DNA from: Shinisaurus crocodilurus
Taxonomy: Eukaryota; Chordata; Lepidosauria; Squamata; Shinisauridae
DNA: 64,000 nucleotides
Direction: 5' to 3'
Assembly (NCBI GenBank): GCA_021292165.1
Contig: CM037876.1
Location: forward strand, 37,120,075 to 37,184,074
The notes beneath the pieces are model-generated. The model saw only the letters and a program-made list of their open reading frames with translations. It had not been told where the DNA came from and did no database searches. The position numbers and the translations under genes were made by a program. Below, one piece after another: positions 29,895-39,783 of this stretch. The number at the start of each line of letters is the position of its first letter. Positions within the stretch are counted from its first letter, which is position 1.

Positions 29895-31760
29895 ATGGTT
29901 TCCAGAGGGCCCTTGGGGGGTTTCTGGCTGATAGCTGGTGGTCCTGTCGAATCCCTGGTTGATCTCTGGAATAGAGAGATGACCCGGGCAGTTGACACGA
30001 TCGCTCCTGAGTGCCCTCTCTGTAATAGAGCTCGTACGGCTCCATGGTCTACCCCAGAGCTGAGAGTGATGAAGCAAAACAGGAGATGGCTTGAGTGCAG
30101 GTGGAGGAAAACTCCTAGTGAATGCAATCGAGCCCTGGTACGTGCTTACAGCCAGGTATACCTAGAGGTACAAGTTTGGTTTGTTTTTTGTACCTCTAGG
30201 TATACCTGTAAAACTTGTAAAACTTGTAACCTATCGGTAGTGAGGGTGGCAAAGAGACAACATCTCACTGCCTCTATCCAATCATCCCTTTGCAGCCCAG
30301 CGGAGCTCTTTAGGGTCATCCGGGGCCTGCTATATGCTGGCCCCAGGGACATCATCAACCCATCTGATGCCCGCTGCAATATATGCGCTAGGCACTTCCA
30401 GGAAAAAATATCTTGCATACGCAGGGACTTAGACTCCAATGTTATAACAGTAGAATCAGGAGAGGTACCCAGAGCACAGCCTGGTCTAGTTATTTTGGAT
30501 GAGTTTCAGTTGGTACAGCTCGAAGATGTTGACAAGGTGCTTGGACGGGTTCGTGCAACCACGTCTGTTCTGGATCCTTGCCCCTCTTGGCTTATAAAAA
30601 CTAGCAGGGAGGGAATGGCCGGCTGGGTCAGAGAGGTGATCAATGCCTCCTTGCGAGAGGGAGTGGTCCCATGCCACCTGAAACAGGCGGTGGTGAGACC
30701 ACTCCTGAAGAAACCCTCTCTGGACCTGGAAGATCTTAACAACTTTAGGCCAGTGGCGAATGTTCCTTTCCTGGGCAAGGTCCTTGAGCGGGTGGTGGAC
30801 AACCAGCTCCAGGCACTCTTGGATGAGACTGATTATCTGGATCCATTTCAGTCGGGGTTCAGGCCTGGTTTTGGCACAGAAACAGCTTTGGTCGCCCTGT
30901 ATGATGACCTATGTCAGGAGAGAGACAGGGGGAGTGCGACCCTGTTGATACTCCTGGATCTCTTGGCGGCTTTCGATACCATCAACCATGGTATCCTTCT
31001 GGAGCAGCTGAGTTGGGGGTGGGGGGCACTGCATTGCAGTGGTTCTGCTCCTACTTTTATGGCCGGTTCCAGAGGGTGGTGCTTGGGGAATGTTGCTCGG
31101 CCCTATGGACTCTCCAATACGGGGTTCCTCAGGGGTCAGTCTTATCCCCCATGCTATTTAACATCTCCATGAAACCACTGAGTGGGGTCATCCAGAGTTT
31201 TGGAGTGCGTTGCCATCAGTACGCTGATGACACACAGCTCTATTTCTCCTTTTCATCTTCAGCAGGTGAGGCTGTGGATGTGCTGAACCGATGCCTAGCT
31301 GCGACAATGGACTAGATGAGGGCTAACAAACTGAGGCTCAATCCAGACAAGACTGAGATGCTGTTAGTGGGTGGTTCCTTTGACCGGATGGAGGGTGTTC
31401 AACCTGTTCTGGATGGGGTTGCACTCCCCTTGAAGGAGCAAGTTCATTGCTTGGTGGTGCTCCTGGAGCCATCTTTGTCACTTGAGGCTCAAGTGGCCTC
31501 AGGTGGCAAGGAGTGCCTTCTACCAGCTTTGGCTGGTGGCCCAGCTATGCCCCTATCTGGACAGGGATAGCCTGGTCTCAGTAATCTATGCTCTGATGAT
31601 CTCTAAACTAGACTACTGCAATGCAGTCTACGTGGGGCTGCCTTTGAAGACTGTTCAGAAGCTGCAGCTTGTGCAAAATGCGGCAGCCAGGCTTATTGTG
31701 GGGACCGGAAGGTCCAAGCACATTACACTGGTTCTGGCCCATTTTCACGGGCTGCCAATA
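29895..31760 (+). pseudogene. L2-like reverse transcriptase remnant
   Basis: An open stretch at 29895-31172 carries the linker and RT fingers (VVRPLLKKPSLDLEDLNNFR) and motif A LLDLLAAFDTINH. A frameshift in the G-run near 31010 moves the rest to another frame, with YGVPQGSVLSPMLFNISM and HQYADDTQLYFSF. A TAG at 31313-31315 replaces the Trp codon of the conserved WMRANKLRLNPDKTE. A further shift occurs near 31495, before ISKLDYCNAVYVGLPLK. The Ser/Ala change LLDLLAAF is unusual in motif A. A hairpin insertion at 30153-30208 keeps the frame. Confidence 0.85.
30153..30208. repeat. Perfect hairpin inside the L2 coding region, 21-bp arms
   Basis: The arm 30153-30173 is exactly reverse-complemented at 30188-30208 around a 14-nt loop. 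The left arm codes for the normal L2 text (SQVYLEV), so the right arm looks like an inverted copy of it. It is followed by a tandem aaaacttgt pair at 30210-30227. Confidence 0.9.
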
Positions 31761-32287
31761 TGCTTCTGAGCCGAATTCAAGGTGCTGGTTCTAACATATA
31801 AAGCCCTACACGACTTAGGACCACAATACCTGACGGAACGTCTCGTCTCTCCCAACCGCAATCTACCCGGACACTACGCTCAACAACTGGGGCCCTCCTC
31901 CAACTGCCACCTTCAAGAGAGGCTCGGTTGGTAGCAACAAGGAGGAGGGCCTTCTCAGTGGTAGCCCCCCAAATTTGGAATAAGCTCCCCACTGAGACCC
32001 ACCTGGCGCCAACCTTACTATCTTTTCGGCGCCAGGTTAAGACTTCCCTCTATGCCAAGCCCAAGGCATTCAATAGTTAAGAGCTCAAAATAGCACGGGG
32101 GGGGGGGGGAATTGTCACCTGCAGACTTAGTTTGATTAACTTTTGGATTGTATTTTAAACTGTGCTTTTTAATTTGGTTTTTAATCTTTTTTTGTATGTT
32201 TTTATTGTTGTTTTTATGTACAAACTGTTGTGAACCGCCCAGAGAGCTTCGGCTGTGTGGCAGTATAGAAAATAAATAAATAAATAA

Positions 32288-33607
32288 ATAAATGTCCTGG
32301 TTTTAAATGTGAAAAAAAATTGTCTCCTTAAACTTGAGTAACTGGGAAGGCAGAATAACCACAGTTAGATATGTTGGGTCCCCATTTGATTTTGGCCTAC
32401 AACTCCTAGATATCTAACTCCAGTTAGCTATGAGGATTCTGTAATCTATATATATGAATCAGAGCAAGATAGGTATGAGTCTCTGGTTTGTGCTGGACTT
32501 CCAGTGTGTAGCTGGCTGGGGCAGTTTCTCCTGCATTCTAAAAGGTTGAAATGCCTCTCCTAAGGCTCAGTTACCAGCAGTAAGAGCTTTAAGCTAAAAT
32601 ATGCTGGAATTTCTGGTATTTTGGCCCTGTGCATCACTGGAATGCACCTCTCCAGAGCTTCTCCAAAATTGCCCTCGGGCTGAAAAAGTTTCAGCACTCC
32701 TGTCCCAGAGCAAATTGCCTACCCCCCTCTTCCCTGCCCCAGGCTGGAACTGGCCACATTCTTTTCCTACTATGTTGCTTCCAAGAGACAAATTTACCGG
32801 GAAATATTTCACAGTAGTATAGTTTTTATTTTAATTTTAAAAAGAAATTCCAAAAATACATCTCTCCAAAGCATAAGCAGAAGGTGAGAGGGAGAAACTC
32901 TTTCCTCAGGGGAAGTTCAGCTAGTAAGGACAATACTAAATAAATACATGGTTGCTGTTCAAATGAATAGTGTTAGCTTGAATCACCATGTGGAAACCAG
33001 AACGACTGAGCCTCATGTGTATTTATTACATAGTACCAAATCCAGCTGTACATCTAATGCCAGGTTTCGGTATCCCCATAGTTACTGGGATTTATTTGGT
33101 GGTGCTGGTGCTGGTGCTGGTGCTGGTGCTGGTGCTGGTGCTGGTGGGAATATGGCACAAACAACAAATCAGCTACCTAAATCTACAGTTTACATTTAAT
33201 AAATGCATCACTTCAACAAGTAGTGTGGCCAAATTCTAAATGGAGCAGAAATGAATCACATTTTTCCATCAGCCTGCACATTCTTGCCCTAGAAACTCTG
33301 AACCCTTTGACATTTTTATGTTCTAATGTGAAGCACAGCGCAGATCAGTTTGCATATGGGGCCAGATATATTTTTGGTGTAGTAACCCAATAGGTTTCAA
33401 TGGGCTTTCATTAGAGGTAGATTTGGCCTATGAAGTTAGAACCTTAGTTTTTAATCAGTCTTGCATTAAACAGAAATCCTGTTTGCTTTAGCGTTATGCA
33501 CAAAAATGAGATTTACAGCTATATCGGATTCTGGAATTATGAGTAATATTCCATAAAGTCTTATGTACGCACTGTGCAGAGATAGGCTAACATCCCAATT
33601 CCTCCTC

Positions 33608-33608
<1 letters not shown>
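32288..33608. other. No gene; damaged hAT MITE and hexamer repeat
   Basis: Positions 32535-32705 are a second copy of the 23226-23495 MITE (gaaatgcctctcctaaggct, tttcagcactcctg). A shortened hairpin MITE-like text lies at 32367-32420. A GCTGGT tract is at 33097-33146. The frames there (Gly/Ala or Val/Leu repeats) are artefacts. Confidence 0.5.
33097..33146. repeat. (GGTGCT)n microsatellite
   Basis: About eight tandem GGTGCT units. They read as a GAGA or VLVL repeat, depending on frame. Confidence 0.95.
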
Positions 33609-33663
<55 letters not shown>

Positions 33664-34237
33664 CGCCCATCTGGCCAGCAACCAGCCACCCTGGGCGATG
33701 TACACAGATAAAAACTCAAGATAAAAACAGAATAAAATACATTTAAACAATATAAAATGTTAAGATAATTAGCCCACCCCATATTCCCACCTGAATAGCC
33801 AAGTTTTTAATGAGCGGCAGAAGCTCAGCAGAGAGGGGGCATGGCGGAGGTCACTTGGGAGAGAGTTCCACAGTACGGGGTCCGCCACAGAAAAGGCCCT
33901 CTTCCTGGTCCCCACCAGTCTAGCTGCTCTGGCTGAAGGGACAAGGAGAAGGCCGTCTGTGGCAGATCTTGTTGAGTGGCCTACTTGGTGTTGCTGGAGA
34001 CGCTCCTTGAGATAGACTGGACCGGAGCCATATAGGGTTTTAAAGGTCAAAACCAACACCTTGAATTTGGCTCAGCAAGCAACTGGTAGCCAGTGTAGCT
34101 CCTTGAGCACTGGCGTGATGTGATCCCGTCAGCGGCTGCCTTTAACCAGGCGAGCCGCCGCGTTCTGTACCAGCTGTAGCTTCCGAACCGTCTTCAAGGC
34201 AAGGGTAACCCCACGTAGAGCGCATTACAGTAGTCTA
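33609..34237 (-). mobile_element. L2-like LINE 3' end, type A tail
   Basis: (ATT)n at 33609-33662 is followed by the type A tail and an RT C-terminal coding piece (33769-34059, VLTFKTLYGSGPVYLKERLQ). It parallels 6220-6775. It is truncated at 34237, in the YCNALYVGLPL segment. Confidence 0.85.
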
Positions 34238-34448
34238 CTCCTCTACCGAGTCTACAAATGCTGGTGCTCTTATCTGAGAGCTCTAAGAACAAGAAAAAAG
34301 TATTTTGTATTTCACAAAGTGTGTGATGTAAGGTAAAAATACAATAGAGTGATAACCCAAAAAGAAGGTGGGTGATGGGAAGGAAAAGAATGGCAAGGTA
34401 AATTGGTCTTAGGAGAGCATTATACAATCATGCATGCAGTATAAAATT

Positions 34449-34688
34449 GAGAGCCAGTGTGGCGTAGTGGCTAGAGTGTTGGACTGGGAGATCTGGGTTC
34501 TAGTCCCCTCTTGGCCATGAAGCTCACTAGGTGACTTTGGGCCAGTCACTGCCTCTCAGCCTAGCCTACCTCACAGGGTTGTTGTGAGGATAAAATGGAG
34601 AGGAGGAGGAAGATTATGTAAGCTGCCTTGGGTTCCTTGCAGGAAAAAAGGCAGGATATAAATGTCATAATAAATAAATAAATAATAG
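34449..34688 (+). mobile_element. tRNA-derived SINE, family 1
   Basis: The A box is tggcgtagtggctagagtg and the B box gggttctagtcccc. The body is gaagctcactaggtgacttt, and the end is gctgccttgggttcc with (AAATA)n. It is the best-preserved copy in the window. Confidence 0.9.
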
Positions 34689-35779
34689 CAGATGGCATCC
34701 ATTTTATTTTGTACTTCTTTTTTCAGTTTTTTGTTTTAAAAAATATGTCAACCCTATCTCAGAAAAGGACCACAGACAAATGAGCTTTTTTTAAAAAAAA
34801 ATATTCTTTCCATTTGTCTCAATATGTTAAACCCTTAACAATCTTTATTTTCAGTGAATTCAGAATAACAGATCTTACCACGTAGCAACTTTTTTCTATC
34901 ATGTGCTTCTTGATTAATACATGGTGTATCCCCCCCCCCCCGGCCATTCATTCTCACATGTTTCTCAAATGTAATAAATACATAAATAAATGTGTGGTGT
35001 ATTTGGGGATCTTCACCTTCCTCACAGTTTCCACAAGGTTGGATGATAATGAGACTGGAGCCCCACTATGTGCAAAGAGTGGGGTCATGCCCACCCACAG
35101 CCTTTAGTGCCTCCCTCCCCTAACACTTTCTGTCTCCAGTATAACTTATGAAAATGCTTACACATGTACAAAAGGTGCACATGAAGGCTATGTACCCTGC
35201 TTGAGATTCTGCCTTGTGTGTGAACTATTGCTGTGCCGAAACCATACCTGCCCTAGAGCTTCATAAGTTCTTTTAAAAAATAATCCTATGTTTATTAAGT
35301 ATTCATTGTCACTTTTTGCTAGCCACCTTGGAGGCCTGTTGGTCTGCAGAAAAGCAGAATATAAATATTTCAAACAAACAGACACATATTTTTTAGGCTG
35401 CAGTCCTAAGCCCCCTTGAACTCAACGGGACTTACTTCTGAGTAAACTTGCTTAATCTTGCACTATTGATTTCATTAACATTTTAACTTTGTTTTCCCCC
35501 CCACATTGCTAAGATTAGCTGCTGCATTTGCAGTAAGTAGTGCAACAATTGAGCCTGCCAGCTCTCCAGTGGTGTTTCGATATGGCTTAAAGCATTGTTT
35601 GTCGTCAGTATTATTACCAGAGCATCAGAGGACAAATCTTATTAAGTGTGCAACTGCAATCCTATGAACGTTTAGACAGACAAAAAAAAGTCCTACTGGA
35701 TGAGCTGGGTGGGGCTGATCTCTGTCAACTGTGTTCACCTGGATACTTAATTCAGCATTAGTTTAGGCTTGACAGCCAG
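34689..35779. other. No gene; repeat scraps
   Basis: A LINE/SINE tail is at 35315-35385 (gccaccttggaggcctgttg, atataaatatttcaaa). A diverged repeat is at 35395-35455 (gactgcagtcctaag-like with cttacttctgagtaaacttg). Half of the TTA hairpin family may be present at 35645-35690. Confidence 0.4.
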
Positions 35780-36455
35780 GGAAGTGGCATCACTTTGATC
35801 TATTATAATCCCTTCTCCCAGCTCTCTGTCTGGTTGGATTTCCCTTTCCAGTGTTGGTATCTTCTGCTCAGCTATCAGGATAGACGAGGGATTCCACTGG
35901 TGTACTTCTCACCCTGCTGCCCATCAGTCTTCCTGCCTGAGCTGACAGATACAGTCCTGGACTTGGTACTGAGGACCCCCAGGATGTTAGTCTTGGGGGA
36001 CCTCAACATTCATGCCCAGATTGACAGGGCTGGCCCAGGACTTCATGGCCACCATGACACTGTCCCAACATGTCATCAGCCCAACCCCTGTAGCGGAACA
36101 TGCTGTTGAGATCTAAACCCATTGAAGTTTAAAATCATACCAGCTATTCCCCTCTGCAGTGGAGACTGGAGAGAGGCCAATTAGATTGGCACACCCCAAG
36201 AGACTTATGCAATCTAGAGGATTCCAGAGAGCACTTGGGGAGTTTCCAGTTGGCGTGGTTGGCTTTCCTGCTGATGGTCTGGTGACTGCGGAATGTAGAG
36301 ATGACCTAGGTGGTTGACATGATTGCTTCTAAGCACCCTCTTCTGATGAGCAAAGTCCAGTCAGTTTCTTGTTATTCTGGGGTACTGAGGGTGCTTCAGG
36401 GCAATGAAGCAAGTAGGAAGATGGCTAATGTGCAAGTGGTGGAACATTATTGAGC
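35780..36455 (+). pseudogene. L2-like endonuclease fragment
   Basis: The text matches 29440-30110 of the L2 copy above. RGIPLVYFSPCCPS and MLVLGDLNIHAQ keep the GDxN motif, and decayed downstream parts follow (gaatgtagagatgacctagg). It is truncated on both sides and frameshifted. Confidence 0.75.
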
Positions 36456-36671
36456 TTATTCAGGTCCAAACTACACATAACACTTAATGCGTAGGATGCA
36501 GCTATATCTTCTGTTTTCTTTATTTAATTAGACAGTGGGGAAGGGATTGCTATCTGGATCACAGAACACATGGAAGGAACATTTCCTGTTTCCTGAAGCA
36601 GACAGAGGAGTAGTGGGGTCGGCACTACCATTAGGCAGAGTGTGGCAGTTGCTTCAGGTGGCAGATTAGTA

Positions 36672-36980
36672 GGGTGGCCAGTTACACACCGCCAAAGCAG
36701 AGGAAATACATCACCAAAGAAGAGGATAATGGAGGGTGCTGGTTTGCATAAGTTTTACTTATACTAATTATGTGTATAGCTGCAAATTTAGAAATAATTA
36801 CTGTCATTTCAATCGATCCTGCATGCCTGCTCAGTCTGCTGTCCAGGTGCTAATTGTTGATGGGTAACTTCTAGGTCCCTGCTCTCCCATCCTATGGCTC
36901 TTTATCTTTAAATCAGGCTTGGACTGGGCAGTCCTTCAAATAGAAGAGTGTCCTCTGTAAAGTAGGACACCTGGCCACCC
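36672..36980. mobile_element. TA-flanked GGGTGGCCA transposon, 309 bp
   Basis: The ends are GGGTGGCCA and TGGCCACCC with a TA dinucleotide on both sides (36670-36671 and 36981-36982). The interior, tagaaataattactgtcattt and atgcctgctcagtctgctgt, matches 51499-51821. The TA target suggests Tc1/mariner-type mobilisation. It has no coding capacity. Confidence 0.8.
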
Positions 36981-38510
36981 TACAATAATGGATGGTGTGG
37001 AGACAATGACAACCCCCTGCCATTCCTCTCTGCTGAAAGACAGAGCTGTGTGCTCCTCTACACAGCCTGACCTGCACCCCATAAGCTAGCCTGCTGTCCC
37101 GCTGGGAAGGTGAAAGATGCTGTCCTATCTCCAGCGTAAGATTCAACTGTCAGTCCAGTTGGCTTCTGTAGGTGGAATGGGGGGGGGGGGATCTTGTCCT
37201 TCACCTCAGGCAGCAAGATGTTTTGGAGCAGCCCTGAGGAGTAGGGTGTGCAAAGAAGACTGATGGAGGAATGGGGTGAAGGTATGGGCAAACTGAATTT
37301 AGAGAGAGGTGGGGTGCTTCCAGATGGAAGACTCCTAGCACTACCCATCAAAAGGCAATGTCTTACTATTCTGTCTTTTTTTCTTAAAAGAAAAAAAAAA
37401 TCCATTAAGGAATAAAAGATGGAAGAAGTGGTGGGAAAACTTGAGGGGGCTACAAATGGAAGACAATGACATCTGGACCCCCTTTAAAATTCAGTGAATA
37501 AGGCAGGGCGATTGCACAATAAAAACCTCATCTGGAACAACCCATATTCTCAAAAAGAGTCCATCCCTCAACCTTAATTGCATTGCCAGTATCGCGACTT
37601 GGCTGAAGTTATCACACGTTTATTAACCAAACACATCACTAAACCATCCTCTGAACCATCCTGGGTCAAAGACTGACTCAGCCTGATAATTCTGAGATCT
37701 AAAACTTAATTACAGTTTGAGCATGGATGATTTCCATGTGCATTTGTTCTGTGGTCTGTGATTTGAATCGGCCGCAGGCATTAATTAGTGCATTCACAAG
37801 GCTTTTCCTAGTGCACAGGAAAAGGACAATCAGCTCATTTTGTCCAATCACTGAAGAGTGTCCAGCTTTTGGGTCGCAACTGACTTGCATAAGGTTTAAT
37901 CTGAAGGCTAGAAGGGAAAGAGTTTGTAATCATCACCTTAGAAATTACCATTTAATAATCAGTTGTCATCACTGAGGATTTCATCATCAGTGTGAAGCGT
38001 AGAAAGTTAACTGCTGTCCCACCCCCCCACCTCCTGCCCCGTTTACCTTTCTGTTCCTTAGCTGGGAGGCAGCATTAGCACACTTTATAATATGATGCAA
38101 TGTTTGCTTCTCTCTGAGTTACTTATGCAATGTGTGTCACTGCTGAACAGGGCCATAGCCCTTTCTTGCTAGGTGGGGTTTCAAAAAAATTTTTTTTTAA
38201 AAAATGAATGGAAAATCAGTGATTATCCCATAACCAACAGAAGTTTCTATAACCTTGTTGCTGACTCAAAGTGTTTCTGTGTTTTAGTCTCTATGGATTG
38301 TTGACATCAGAAATACAGAAGCTGAGTGAGAACTGCTATTTTTTAAAAAGTTCAGAAGCTTTTACCTACTTACAATGAACATCTCCTTAGTCCTATGCAG
38401 GCATTTGCAAAACTGGGGATGGTACATGCACTGTAGGAAAGAGAATAGGAGGGTAAGAGAAAATAAGAAATGAGTTGGATAAATGACAATAATTGAAAGG
38501 ATCCTTAGGT
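36981..38510. other. No gene recognised
   Basis: Only homopolymer runs (G at 37180-37190, A at 37389-37400, T near 38187) and chance frames. I see no repeat family. Confidence 0.35.
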
Positions 38511-38715
38511 CCTTGCCCAATTGATGCTATTGTCCAATTTAAAAGGATTATTCCTTGCCCAAATAGTACTAGAACTGTAATTTAAAAGGACTTTCTAAAA
38601 GTTCTTTGCCCAATATGTCATTCAACAATTTAAACAGTAATTAAATTAGCTTGCCCAATTATAATGGTACTTAACAATTTAAAAGGTATTCAGAATACCG
38701 TTGCCCAATCAAGAA
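38511..38715. repeat. Degenerate tandem repeat, five units of about 47 bp
   Basis: Units begin at 38511, 38553, 38604, 38650 and 38700 with c(c/t)ttgcccaa, and the four full units contain aatttaaaagg or a close variant. Spacings are 42, 51, 46 and 50 bp. I do not recognise the sequence. Confidence 0.75.
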
Positions 38716-38859
38716 GCTATCCTAGAGTTGCTGCAAGTTCCTACACCCTGCCTATTATGTCTGGCTAACAGTGTGATCCAATGTGGCTGCCCATAACCCT
38801 CTGAACTTGGAGAATTACAGGCATCCTATCAAGGTCGGGAAGAGCACAGAGGCGAAGGT

Positions 38860-39240
38860 CACCTCCGCGCCTAGACATCCAGCTAAGGCTGGGTGCGCTG
38901 CCCGCCCCGTTTTTCCGCCCCCCACCCCCTGCCCACCCCGTACCGCTCAAACGACCCTGTACCGCGTTCAGAGGTCCCGTCACGTCATTTCCTGTCCCGG
39001 AAATGATGCGACGGGGCCTCTGCGCAGGCGCAGAACGGTCCCCGTCGCGTCATTTCCGGTCCCGGAAGTGATGCGACGGGACCGATCGAACAGAGCGGGC
39101 GGTTCTCCTCTGGATCGGGCGGCTGGAGTGGCTCTCCGCGGAGCACGCGAGCCACCCCGAAGAGGAGGTAAGGCCTCGCCGAGGCGTGAGCGGGGCCATG
39201 CTTGGCCTCGTTCTGCCCCGGCGAGGCTCGATTTACATGC
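38860..39240 (+). promoter_or_regulatory. CpG-rich promoter-like block
   Basis: It contains an exact NRF1-type site TGCGCAGGCGCA (39021-39032), two ETS-type cores in cccggaa(g/a)tgatg, CRE-like cacgtca, and a donor-like GAG|GTAAGG at 39165-39173. It also contains two imperfect palindromes of about 50 bp (38969-39022 and 39036-39084) built on gtcatttcc...ggaaatgatg. It could be a housekeeping-type promoter or a transposon with hairpin ends. Confidence 0.45.
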
Positions 39241-39783
39241 CTATCCGCGCCTCTCTCGCCCTACAAAGGACTTAGATGACTGATTTTGTCCATCTAAGTC
39301 TTTTGTGCCTGCTTGCGAGGAGGACAGGCTGAGGCACCGGCAGAGCCTCACTGCTCCCCTCCCTGTCCCCCAGAACTCCCACCTAATGCCAGCTCCAAGG
39401 TCGGGCTTCCATACTTGGAGCCTCAGCCAGCACGGAAAGAACCACACTGCTTGTGAAGGCAGAGGGAGGGCGCTCTGAGGTTGAAGTCCCCGCTCCAACC
39501 TTGGAGTGCTTTTCTGAGGTCAGAGCTGGGACTCCGAATTTTCCTATGGCCATCTAGACTCTGTCTAGTGGCCATAGGATTGCGCCCTAAAGGTTCTAGA
39601 ATGTGGCTTGTCTTTGGCATTAGAAAGTACTGAACCACAATCAGACAACTGGATAGAAAGAGTACAATTTGCTTTTATTAAACTTAAGAGACAATTTCAC
39701 ACTTAACACATGCACCATATACCCTTAATACAAAGATACAAGAAAGAATAGTACACACACATATTTGCTGGCAAAAGACTACT
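39241..39783. other. No gene; hairpin and repeat end
   Basis: A hairpin with 15-bp arms (caaaggacttagatg; one mismatch) lies near 39265-39305. The sequence tagtggccataggattgcgc near 39573 resembles the inverted end of a repeat that starts near 16415. Nothing coding is seen. Confidence 0.4.

Larger units (their letters stand above)
28785..32287 (+). mobile_element. L2-like LINE, near full length, degraded, type B tail
   Basis: The element is about 3.5 kb: a 5' leader (28785-29150), an endonuclease region (29158-29880), an RT region (29895-31760), and a 3' end at 32230-32287 with ccgcccagagagcttcggct and (AAAT)n. It seems to interrupt a hAT MITE whose left end is at 28741-28784. Frameshifts and stops show it is inactive. 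Confidence 0.85.

Noticed and set aside
34449..34520. Genuine tRNA gene
   Set aside because: The A and B boxes are good, but the sequence continues into the SINE body shared by four loci and cannot be closed into a clean cloverleaf by eye.
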